NCBI GenBank assembly: GCA_003247575.1
Contig: QJZC01000027.1
Location: 100,429-164,428 of the forward strand
Reading direction: 5' to 3'
DNA: 64,000 nucleotides
From: Pseudomonadota bacterium
Lineage (GTDB): Bacteria; Myxococcota_A; UBA9160; SZUA-336
Shown one piece after another: positions 29,087 to 37,245 of this stretch. The notes below the pieces were generated by a model, which saw only the letters and a program-made list of their open reading frames with translations, was not told the DNA's origin and ran no database searches. The position numbers and the translations under genes were made by a program. Each line of letters starts with the position of its first letter. The stretch's first letter is position 1.

Positions 29087-30097
29087 ATGATCAATTCCAG
29101 CTTCGCACGTCGGTGGTTCGGGCTCTCGAGTTGGCTTCGAGGAGTGGTCCTTCGCGCGGTGGGAGGCGCCTGGCTAGCCGGGAGTCTGGTCGCGTGTGCG
29201 AGTGGTGCGCGGCCACTCGACGTGCCCATCGACGGAGGTGGCTCCGGGCTGGGGAAGCGATTCGAGAGGTACACGATTGCTGCCGAGGAGATCGCGGAGT
29301 CTTCGGGGCTGGTGGCGAGTCGGCGCTATGACGGTGTGCTGTGGACACACAACGATTCCGGCGATTCAGCCCGAATCTTCGCAATCGGTCGTCGTGGAGA
29401 GAAGCTGGCGGAGTTTGCGGTCGAAGGAGCCCAGCATGTCGACTGGGAGGACATCGCTCTCGACGGGCGCGGGAGGCTGTACATTGCGGACGTTGGCAAT
29501 AACGCGAACGATCGACGCGACCTCACGATCTACGTCGTTCCGGAGCCCGATCCCGCGCGCTCGGGCTCGGTGCAGGTCGAGCGCGCTCTGCGCTTCCGGT
29601 ATGCCGACCAGAGTGCGTATCCGGACCCCGAGCGGATGGATTTCGACTGCGAGTCGGTCCTCCACTTCGGCGATGCGCTCTACTTGTTCACCAAGCACCG
29701 AGGGAACACGCGCACGAAGATCTATCGCCTACCGCTAGGAGAGACGGCTCGAGCCGAGCAGGCGCTCGAACCTCTCGCGACGGTCGAGCTCGGATCGCCC
29801 TCTCGCTTCGGCGTCGCAACGGCCGCAGACATCCGCGCGGACGGGCGCTACATCGCGTTGCTCACCTACCAGGCGCTGTTCATCTACGAGCGGCTCGGGA
29901 ACGACCTCGCACCGCGCGGGCCCGTGGCGCGGATCGAGTTCGACGCCGAGCAGACGCAGCAAGCCGAGAGCGTGGCGTGGGACGGGGACTCGCTCGTATT
30001 CGGCAACGAGCAGAGGACGCTGTTCAGAATCGAACGGCCGCTTGAGCCGGCCTGGTGGCGCTTTCCGCCTTCCGAGGAGAGTCCCGAAGGCCGGTGA
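29087..30097 (+). CDS. Secreted/lipoprotein beta-propeller-like hypothetical protein
   Basis: AGSLVACASG lipobox-like; VLWTHNDSGDSARIFAIGRRGEKLAEF; DWEDIALDGRGRLYIADVGNNANDRRDLTIYVVPEP. Confidence 0.75.
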   Translation: MINSSFARRWFGLSSWLRGVVLRAVGGAWLAGSLVACASGARPLDVPIDGGGSGLGKRFERYTIAAEEIAESSGLVASRRYDGVLWTHNDSGDSARIFAIGRRGEKLAEFAVEGAQHVDWEDIALDGRGRLYIADVGNNANDRRDLTIYVVPEPDPARSGSVQVERALRFRYADQSAYPDPERMDFDCESVLHFGDALYLFTKHRGNTRTKIYRLPLGETARAEQALEPLATVELGSPSRFGVATAADIRADGRYIALLTYQALFIYERLGNDLAPRGPVARIEFDAEQTQQAESVAWDGDSLVFGNEQRTLFRIERPLEPAWWRFPPSEESPEGR

Positions 30098-30179
30098 TCC
30101 AGGCGATCGTCCGCCCGCCCTGGGCCCGCGACTGTGGCGCAGGTCCCGGTGCGTGGGGATTTCGCTCGCAGACGCCGGT

Positions 30180-30959
30180 GTGAGAGACTTCGGCGTGCTC
30201 GAATCGCTGTTCGTCATCCACGATCCCTGGTTCTATGTGACCGCCGTCGTCGCGGTGCTCGTGCTCGGCATCGCCAAGGGGGGGCTTGCCGGAGGAATCG
30301 GTCTGGTCGCCGTTCCGCTCATGTCCCTGTCCGTCGAGCCGGCGCGTGCTGCGGCGATTCTGCTCCCGATCCTGATGCTGATGGATGTGACCGCACTTCG
30401 GTCCTGGTGGGGACGTTGGGATGGCTTCAATCTGCGAACGACCGGCCCGGGTGCCCTGCTTGGTACGGCATTCGGCTGGGCCAGCTTCGACCTGCTCTCA
30501 CCCGACGCGCTTCGCATTCTGGTGGGGGGGATTGCGATCTCGTTCTCGCTTCGCTGGTGGCTGCTACGCGATGGAGGGCGCGCTCGGGCCCCAGGATACT
30601 TGCGTGGCACTTTCTGGGCGACCCTAGCGGGCTTTACGAGCTTCAGTGTTCATGCGGGGGGTCCGCCGCTCCACATCTACCTGCTGTCACAGCGAATCGA
30701 CAAGACCACCTTTCAGGCGACTACGGTCGTGTTCTTCTTTGCAGTGAACTGGCTCAAGCTCGGTCCCTACGCCTGGCTGGGTCAGCTCGACGGCTCGAAC
30801 CTCCAGACGTCGCTACTGCTCGCACCCCTCGCTCCGCTCGGAATCCTGCTCGGGAAGTACCTGCATCACAGGATCGACGATCGCGTCTTCTTCCGGATCG
30901 TCTACGCTTCGCTCCTTGTGCTCGGTGCAAAGCTGATCGAAGAGGGCGTGAGCGGGTGA
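30180..30959 (+). CDS. TauE/SafE family sulfite/organosulfonate exporter
   Basis: VLGIAKGGLAGGIGLVAVPLMSLSVEPARAAAILLPILMLMDVTALRSWWGRWD; FTSFSVHAGGPPLHIYLL. Confidence 0.88.
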   Translation: MRDFGVLESLFVIHDPWFYVTAVVAVLVLGIAKGGLAGGIGLVAVPLMSLSVEPARAAAILLPILMLMDVTALRSWWGRWDGFNLRTTGPGALLGTAFGWASFDLLSPDALRILVGGIAISFSLRWWLLRDGGRARAPGYLRGTFWATLAGFTSFSVHAGGPPLHIYLLSQRIDKTTFQATTVVFFFAVNWLKLGPYAWLGQLDGSNLQTSLLLAPLAPLGILLGKYLHHRIDDRVFFRIVYASLLVLGAKLIEEGVSG

Positions 30960-30984
30960 GGCCGACAAGTTGGTTCTCCGGCGC

Positions 30985-31641
30985 CTACTGGTCCCGAAAC
31001 TGGACAGAGCGCAGGATCTCTTCCAGCTGACCTTTCTCCTCTGGGGTGGTGTAGCTGAGAATGAAGCTGAGCGCGTATCCGCGATCCACTAGCGCAACGT
31101 AGGATTGGCTCAGATTCTGCTGGTTCGACTGGATCTGGTAATTCCGTAGAAACATCCTGCGGCCTCCGACCTCCTGGAGCTCGGGTCCACCATCGGCGAC
31201 GTAGGGCAGGCTCCCGCCGGTCAGGATCGCGTCCACGTGAAACAGATAGTCCTTTCCCGATTGGATTCCGGGTGCTTGGGACACTCGCTCCGCAACGACC
31301 TGAAGGATGGCGTTCGAGGAGACGGGCGACCCAATCTCGTGTCGGCTCACGGTCAGCAGTTGGTAGGTATTCGCGAGTGCCTCGTCCAAGGCTGCACGCC
31401 TCGCCGAGGATCCCTCGCTGATCGCAGCCGCGCCACCATCGGTGATCGCCTCCTTGGTCTCGGCGGACGCCACGGCCCACGCCTCTGGAAGCTGCATGCT
31501 GAACCCGAAGTATCGATTGGAATACGTGCCTTGGGAGAGTGAGTCGTCGTCGGGGCGTGATCCCAACTCTGACTCGCATCCGACCAGTAGGACGACGAAG
31601 CAGAGCACGGCCAGGAGCGAGATCTGAGAAGCGACCTTCAT
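30985..31641 (-). CDS. Hypothetical lipoprotein
   Basis: MKVASQISLLAVLCFVVLLVGCESELG signal/lipobox. Confidence 0.75.
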   Translation of the reverse strand: MKVASQISLLAVLCFVVLLVGCESELGSRPDDDSLSQGTYSNRYFGFSMQLPEAWAVASAETKEAITDGGAAAISEGSSARRAALDEALANTYQLLTVSRHEIGSPVSSNAILQVVAERVSQAPGIQSGKDYLFHVDAILTGGSLPYVADGGPELQEVGGRRMFLRNYQIQSNQQNLSQSYVALVDRGYALSFILSYTTPEEKGQLEEILRSVQFRDQ

Positions 31642-31709
31642 TTGGATTCTCCGTCTGTAGCTGATCTGAGAGGCTAGCCGATTCTGCGTCGAGCGGAGGT
31701 CTACCGAGG

Positions 31710-32267
31710 TCAACCGGCCTCTCTCGTCGGAAACCCGGGAGCGAACTCTTCGAGGGGGAGTCGCAACCCGTTTACCAGATACGCCGTGCAGGTGTAGATC
31801 CCGGCGATGTAGATCAGCTCGAGCGTCTGAGACTCATCGAAGTGCTTGCGCACGGTGCTCCAGGTTGCGTCGGAAAGAGTGTGGGTTGTGTGCAGCTCGT
31901 CGCACAGGCATAGGATTGCGCTTTCGGAGGGGCCCCAGATGGTGTCACTGCTCGCTCCCAGTCGAGTCGAGCGCACCTCGTCTGCCGAGAGTCCTGCACG
32001 CTCGGCGAATCCCGCGACGTGGACGCCCCACTCGTACTCTGCATTGCAGAGTGAGCACGTGCGCAGGATGGCCAACTCACGCTGGCGAAGCGAGAGAGGT
32101 CCTCGATCCAGTACTCCGGCCTGCATGAACCGTGGAAACAGGCGTTCGTTGTTGGCGAGGGTGCGGAACAACAGGATCGGAGTCATGCCGGCCGGCATGA
32201 TCCTGTCCAGGAGGCGTGCGATTTCGACTGGATACGGTGCTTCACGGGCGGGAAGGCGTGCACTCAT
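31710..32267 (-). CDS. Carboxymuconolactone decarboxylase/AhpD-like protein
   Basis: LSLRQRELAILRTCSLCNAEYEWGVHVAGFAERAGLSADEV. Confidence 0.85.
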   Translation of the reverse strand: MSARLPAREAPYPVEIARLLDRIMPAGMTPILLFRTLANNERLFPRFMQAGVLDRGPLSLRQRELAILRTCSLCNAEYEWGVHVAGFAERAGLSADEVRSTRLGASSDTIWGPSESAILCLCDELHTTHTLSDATWSTVRKHFDESQTLELIYIAGIYTCTAYLVNGLRLPLEEFAPGFPTREAG

Positions 32268-32285
32268 CGAGATCTCCGGATGGTT

Positions 32286-32337
32286 GCTACTAAACATGTA
32301 GCATTCGAAATCTCTCATCGCTACGTAATCAGTAGCG
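32286..32337. promoter_or_regulatory. Paired operator-like palindromes (GCTAC-N7-GTAGC x2)
   Basis: gctac taaacat gtagc (32286-32302) and cgctac gtaatca gtagcg (32319-32337) in the divergent intergenic region. Confidence 0.65.
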
Positions 32338-32368
32338 TCGGCGGGCGCCGGCCGATAGAATGCGTCTC

Positions 32369-32695
32369 ATGCCGACGCCACGTCCGGGGCAGCCTGCGAG
32401 GGGCACGCGAACGGGTCGCCCATTGCTGGTCGCATTCGACCTGCTGGGTCGCCGCTGGGCATTGCGCATCTTGTGGGAGCTGCGCGGTTCTCCGCTCACG
32501 TTCCGCTCGCTCCGGAGCGCCTGCGACGAGATCTCGCCCACGGTCCTCAATACTCGACTCAGGGAGCTGTCCACCGCGGGACTGGTCGTCCACGAGCCGG
32601 GGCAGGGCTATCAACTCACCGACCATGCGCGGGATCTGGGCAGGGCTCTAGCCCCGCTCGAACGCTGGGCAAAGCGCTGGGCGCGGGAACTCTGA
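32369..32695 (+). CDS. HxlR-family winged-helix transcriptional regulator
   Basis: LLGRRWALRILWELRGSPLTFRSLRSACDEISPTVLNTRLRELSTAGLVVHE. Confidence 0.9.
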   Translation: MPTPRPGQPARGTRTGRPLLVAFDLLGRRWALRILWELRGSPLTFRSLRSACDEISPTVLNTRLRELSTAGLVVHEPGQGYQLTDHARDLGRALAPLERWAKRWAREL

Positions 32696-32715
32696 GGGCA
32701 CGAGGCTGACGCGAG

Positions 32716-32792
32716 TGGCACGCCCGGCTGGATTCGAACCAGCGACCGCCGGATTAGAAGTCCGGAGCTCTATCCAACTGAGCTACGGGCGC
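32716..32792 (-). tRNA. tRNA-Arg (anticodon TCT)
   Basis: Reverse complement GCGCCCGTAGCTCAGTTGGATAGAGCTCCGGACTTCTAATCCGGCGGTCGCTGGTTCGAATCCAGCCGGGCGTGCCA folds as a cloverleaf with encoded CCA. Confidence 0.95.
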
Positions 32793-33049
32793 AAGCTGGG
32801 TCCTCGAGCCCCGACGCCGCGGCTAGGGTAGCACCTGGCGGTCGGGCTGTCCTACCTGGCTGCTTACGTCGGTAAAGTGAGGCTAGGTAGGCAGGAGGGG
32901 AGCGTTCCCGGGAGCGCCGGAACGTGGAGCGTCCCTGGGCGGGCGACCACTCTCGGTGCTGGCCTCGCGGTGGGCGGTGGTCGATCGAATTTCGTCCGGT
33001 AGTGATCGTCTACACGCATCAGGCCCACCCGGATCCCTCTCTCTGCGAA

Positions 33050-33079
33050 GGGTTGTTCCGAGTCGGGTTGTTCCGAGTC
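33050..33079. repeat. Perfect 15-bp tandem duplication
   Basis: gggttgttccgagtc x2, upstream of the OmpH-like gene. Confidence 0.9.
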
Positions 33080-33107
33080 TGTTACCCACGGTGTTGGAGT
33101 CGAGAGA

Positions 33108-33671
33108 ATGCAGCCGACGGATTCGAGATCAAAGCGGTCGCTTGGTGTTGCAGTGGCGCTGGTCATCTGCGCAGTGACTGCGAGCAGCTCGTTTGCACAG
33201 ACGTCCGCATCCAGCGCTTCACCTGGATCCGCAGCGGCCGTTGGAGTCGTCGACGTACAGCGTGCGCTCCGTGCGTCTGCTGCCTTCAAGCAGGCTCAGG
33301 AGAAGCTGGAATCGTTCTCGAGCAAGCAGCAGTCCGCGCTCGAGTCTCAACAGGCCGAGCTACGCAAGAAGGTCGAGGAGTTTCAGAGTCAGAGGAGCGT
33401 GCTCGAAGCGGCTGCCCTCCGCGAGCGCGAGATCGAGCTCGCGCAGCTCCGAAACAAGCTCGAACGCGAGGCGCAAACAGCGGCCGAGGCCGTGCAGGCG
33501 CAGGAGCAGAAGCTACTTGGGCCCATTCTCGGTGACGTCCAGAAGGCGATTCGTGTGGAGGGAGACGCGCAAGGAATCGGGATCATCCTGAACACGCAGA
33601 CCCCGGGACTCCTGTACACGGGTAACGCACGGGATATCACCGATGCCGTGATCGCGCGGCTGAATCCGTAG
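33108..33671 (+). CDS. OmpH/Skp-like periplasmic chaperone
   Basis: Signal peptide; VGVVDVQRALRASAAFKQAQEKLESFSSKQQSALESQQAELRKKVEEFQSQ. Confidence 0.8.
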   Translation: MQPTDSRSKRSLGVAVALVICAVTASSSFAQTSASSASPGSAAAVGVVDVQRALRASAAFKQAQEKLESFSSKQQSALESQQAELRKKVEEFQSQRSVLEAAALREREIELAQLRNKLEREAQTAAEAVQAQEQKLLGPILGDVQKAIRVEGDAQGIGIILNTQTPGLLYTGNARDITDAVIARLNP

Positions 33672-33680
33672 TGCGCGGTT

Positions 33681-33713
33681 GCCCTCCGCAGCTCGTCACG
33701 AGCTACGGAGGGC
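33681..33713 (+). terminator. Hairpin downstream of OmpH-like gene
   Basis: gccctccgcagctcg tca cgagctacggagggc, 15-bp stem with one mismatch; no clear T-tract. Confidence 0.6.
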
Positions 33714-34253
33714 GGGTCTCGGGAGATGAGACCGAGATTCTGCTAGCTCCTGCGCCGTGTCCCGTGGCGCATTGGGCGACAGATCGGTAGCGGCGATCCG
33801 TTCGAGGTGAGCGATCCCTGGCGGCGGCTGCCTTTCTGGCGCCTCCTGATCTCGACGGTGAGTCGACGCACGGCGCGAAGCGCACGAGACGTGTGATGTT
33901 CTGTTCGGAACATGTGACCTACTTCGGGTTCAGTCAGATCCATTAGACTCCTCACGCGCGGAGTAGGCTAGCCGCAATCAGTGAATCGTGCCTGAGTTTT
34001 CGCTTCGCAGATTTGGGGCAAGCCGGCTCTCTTCCAAGCGCGAGTGTTGTCGCCGAGTATCCGCTCTGGGTGACGCGTAGGGAGTCAGCTACGGGGGGGC
34101 GATCGACTGGATCGCGGGTGCGTGCCGTCCTAGGCGAGGCGGCTGCAGCGCGACGATGTGTAGGATAGTCTGATTGGAACCGATCGGTGCCGTTTCCATG
34201 AGCCTTCACGGAGGTCGAGTTCGGCATCGAGGCCGAGAGAGGGGTGGAGCTCG

Positions 34254-35093
34254 ATGGCACGCTTCGTAGCGCTTCGGAAGGGCGACGGGTTTCGTGGGGC
34301 CACCCCTCAGCACATGGCTGAGGTGGAGCGCCTGCAGAGGGCGCTCGCGCGTGCCGGTATGAGCGTGGCCGTCGATGGTCTGTTTGGCGCTGCAACCGAT
34401 GCAGCTGTGCGCCGTTTTCAGCGAGAGCATGGCTTGCCTGTGGACGGGATCGTAGGTCCGAAGACCTGGGCTCGGCTCGTGCCGCAACGTGCTGCGCCGC
34501 GTCATACGGCGATTCCGGGCATGGAGAGCTTTCGCGGTGACCTCGATTGGGTCCACGAACGGGAAGGACACGCAGGCAAGCCCTACTGGCCGGGAGGAAG
34601 CTCTGGCGTGACGCTCGATCCAGGCTATGACCTCGGCCATCACGATCTGCCCGAAACGCGCGGCCTCTACGGGCAGGTGTTCTCCCCAGTCGAGTACGGC
34701 GCGATCGAATCGGTAGTCGGGATGTGCGGGACGGCCGCGCGCGATGCGTTGCGCGACAACTCTGCACTCGCTCGGATCCGCATCTCGCGCTCCGTGGCTC
34801 GTCGGATCATGCCGCACGTGGCGGTGCCCTACTGGTCCGGTATCGCGCATCGCTTCGTGGTGTTGGATGACGCGGCAACTCCTCCCTCGGTACAGACTGC
34901 GCTCTTGTCGTTGGCCTACAATCGTGGTGTGCGCTCGCATGGGCTCGTCGTTCTGAAGGCACCCTTGGCCCAGCGGGAGTGGCTGAAGGTGGCCGACGAG
35001 ATTGCGGGCATGCAGCAGGATCACCCGCTCGCTGGGATTCGGAGCCGGCGCCGCGCGGAAGCCGAGCTGATTCGCGTCGAGATCGGAGGGTAG
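34254..35093 (+). CDS. Peptidoglycan-binding domain + pesticin-like/phage-type lysozyme
   Basis: VERLQRALARAGMSVAVDGLFGAATDAAVRRFQREHGLPVDGIVGPKTWARL; HEREGHAGKPYWPGGSSGVTLDPGYDLGHHD. Confidence 0.78.
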   Translation: MARFVALRKGDGFRGATPQHMAEVERLQRALARAGMSVAVDGLFGAATDAAVRRFQREHGLPVDGIVGPKTWARLVPQRAAPRHTAIPGMESFRGDLDWVHEREGHAGKPYWPGGSSGVTLDPGYDLGHHDLPETRGLYGQVFSPVEYGAIESVVGMCGTAARDALRDNSALARIRISRSVARRIMPHVAVPYWSGIAHRFVVLDDAATPPSVQTALLSLAYNRGVRSHGLVVLKAPLAQREWLKVADEIAGMQQDHPLAGIRSRRRAEAELIRVEIGG

Positions 35094-35164
35094 GGCGCCC
35101 TGGCTATGCACAGCCGCTTGAATCGTCGCGCGGCACGAACCGTTCTTGGTGGGAGGAAGAGCGA

Positions 35165-35983
35165 ATGAGTATCTGGGCTGGACTCTCCAGGTGCGCGCCG
35201 GTCCTTGCGGGGTTGGTGCTGCTCGGGTGTACGAATCCGTACACGCCGGTGGGGCACGAAGGGTATGTGTTCGAGCGGCCTCGTCTCTTCGGGAAGGGCG
35301 GCTTCCGCGGTGTCGTGGTCGGGCCGGGCAACTACGGAGTGTCGCCATTCCGGAACGAGGTGATCAATCTCGATCTCCGGCCGCAGACCTACAGTGAGGC
35401 CTTCCGAATCCTGGCGAAGGACGATCTCAACGTCAGCTTCCAGGTGCACGCCGTTCTCGCCATCGAGTCCGGCGGGGTCGAGGAGGTGGTGCTCGAGCGC
35501 GGCGGCAGCGAGTGGTACCCCCGCTTCGTCAAGGAGCCGTTCCGAACCTTCGTGCGGCGCGAGGTGCAGCGTCTGGACAGTCGCGACATCAAGTCCAGGC
35601 GGGGTGAGGTTGCCGAGGCGGTGCGCGAGGAGTTGACCGCCTATCTGCGAGAGACGCCGTTTCGGGTCGTGAGCCTCGTCGTGGGAAACATCGACTATCC
35701 GAGCATCGTGGCCCAAGCCGTGGAGCAGAAGCTGGCTGCGATGCAGCTCTTGGAGGAAAAGGAGACCCAGCGAGAGATTGCGAAGCGAGATGCCGAGATA
35801 CGCGTCGAGGAAGCAAAGGGGATCGCTGAAGCCCAGAAGATCATCAACGCGACCCTGACTCCGAACTACCTGCAACACGAGGCGATTCAGGCACAGCTCA
35901 AGATGGCGGAGTCGCCCAACCACTCTACGGTGTATATCCCGGTCGGATCGAACGGGCTACCGCTCGTCTACGGGGCTAACTGA
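35165..35983 (+). CDS. SPFH/prohibitin-like lipoprotein
   Basis: Lipobox GLVLLGC; FQVHAVLAIE...VRREVQRLDSRDI...VAQAVEQKLAAMQLLEEKETQREIAKRDAEIRVEEAKGIAEAQKII. Confidence 0.82.
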   Translation: MSIWAGLSRCAPVLAGLVLLGCTNPYTPVGHEGYVFERPRLFGKGGFRGVVVGPGNYGVSPFRNEVINLDLRPQTYSEAFRILAKDDLNVSFQVHAVLAIESGGVEEVVLERGGSEWYPRFVKEPFRTFVRREVQRLDSRDIKSRRGEVAEAVREELTAYLRETPFRVVSLVVGNIDYPSIVAQAVEQKLAAMQLLEEKETQREIAKRDAEIRVEEAKGIAEAQKIINATLTPNYLQHEAIQAQLKMAESPNHSTVYIPVGSNGLPLVYGAN

Positions 35984-36725
35984 AGAAGCACAGCAGGTCG
36001 CTCAGTAGAGCAATCCAATGCTTCGGCGGTGGGGACTCCTCCGGCCAGGGGTGTCGATGGGACAGCCACACCGGCATCAGTCCGGCTGCTTCGGCTCCCA
36101 GTACGTCGTTTCTAGGATGATCACCGACGAACCAAGCGCCTTCACGCGGACAACCGATCTCAGCGAGTGCAGCATGGAAGATGCGCGGATCCGGTTTCTT
36201 GATGCCGATGGCGCCAGAGATCGCGATGGCCTTCATGTAGTGGCGGATGCCGAGCACATCGATCTTGGCGTCCTGCACCCGAGCGGCTCCGTTGGTCACG
36301 ATTCCCATTGGAACGCCTCGCTCTCGGAAATGCTCGAGGACTTCGGCCGCGCCCTCGCGCGGAACGCTGCAAAGGGCGAAGTGATGACTCCAGAAGGCAG
36401 CCACGATCTCCTGGGGCGGCACGTCGGACCAGGGTAGAAGCTGGCAGACCGTGGCTGCGCGCGCTACGGCCGCGGCCGTCGAGAAGGCGCAGAATGCCGT
36501 CACTCCTCCGAACGTCCACAGCACTACGCGACTCGTTCGGGCGCGTCGTCGAAAGAGGACCAGCATGGCTGTGACGAGCAGGGGAATCGCGAGTTGGCCA
36601 TCCACGAAGGTTCCCCACCAGTACCACTTCTCGCCGGTCGCCGGAGGTGGGTACCTCATGCTGTGGGCGAGATACCCAAATCCGATCGCGCCGAGGACGA
36701 ATGCAACCGGGGCCAGGTTCTTCAT
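35976..36725 (-). CDS. Membrane-segment/HAD-like chimera lacking HAD motif I
   Basis: N-terminal TM segments; C-terminal HAD cap and core GVPMGIVTNGAARVQDAKIDVLGI...IGIKKPDPRIFHAALAEIG...WFVGDHPRNDVLGAEAAGL. Confidence 0.8.
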   Translation of the reverse strand: MKNLAPVAFVLGAIGFGYLAHSMRYPPPATGEKWYWWGTFVDGQLAIPLLVTAMLVLFRRRARTSRVVLWTFGGVTAFCAFSTAAAVARAATVCQLLPWSDVPPQEIVAAFWSHHFALCSVPREGAAEVLEHFRERGVPMGIVTNGAARVQDAKIDVLGIRHYMKAIAISGAIGIKKPDPRIFHAALAEIGCPREGAWFVGDHPRNDVLGAEAAGLMPVWLSHRHPWPEESPPPKHWIALLSDLLCFFS

Positions 36726-36744
36726 ATGGGCTGCTCCCGCGAAC

Positions 36745-37185
36745 TCAGGGCTGATCGAGATCGAGCGGACATCCCTCAGGGGTGCCGACCTTCTGTGCCT
36801 CTCGAATCATGACGGACTGGTCGAGCAGGAACTCGCGTAGAGTCTGAGTGCTCATGATTCGCTCGAGCACACAGCGACAGGTGGACTCGAATGCTGGCTC
36901 CATACGAGCCAGCGCGGCCATCACCTCGTCTGGGATCGGGGCTTCGGGATCAAGCTTTGCTTGGATTCGAAAGGACTCGAGGGCGCGTTCCTTCACGCTC
37001 TCCGTACACCCCGACAGCATGTCGCGTTGATCCTTCTCGCTCCAGCTCTCTTCCGGGGGTGGCTTCTGGTCGTCGTCGGCGCGGACCCGTCCGGCGGGAG
37101 AGGCGAAGAGGATCGCGGCGATGGGTGCGGCGAGCAGCGCTCGGTGCCCTGCTCGGCGAGCTCTCGATACTGTGCGCACGTTCAT
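36745..37185 (-). CDS. Hypothetical exported protein
   Basis: RALLAAPIAAILFASPAGRVRADDDQ signal-like; Cys-containing C-terminal region CTES...CRCVLERIM. Confidence 0.65.
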   Translation of the reverse strand: MNVRTVSRARRAGHRALLAAPIAAILFASPAGRVRADDDQKPPPEESWSEKDQRDMLSGCTESVKERALESFRIQAKLDPEAPIPDEVMAALARMEPAFESTCRCVLERIMSTQTLREFLLDQSVMIREAQKVGTPEGCPLDLDQP

Positions 37186-37245
37186 GCTCCTTCCTCTCGA
37201 AGGTTCGGATTCGGGATCTCTGTGGTGGCGGACATCTGCCCGGGG

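Noticed and set aside
34254-35093. Prophage remnant
   Set aside because: Lysozyme-like gene alone; no integrase, capsid, tail, holin or att-like repeats, although a tRNA lies about 1.5 kb away.
34206-35348. 380-aa minus-strand ORF
   Set aside because: Antisense to the lysozyme-like gene with PG-binding motif; composition not protein-like.
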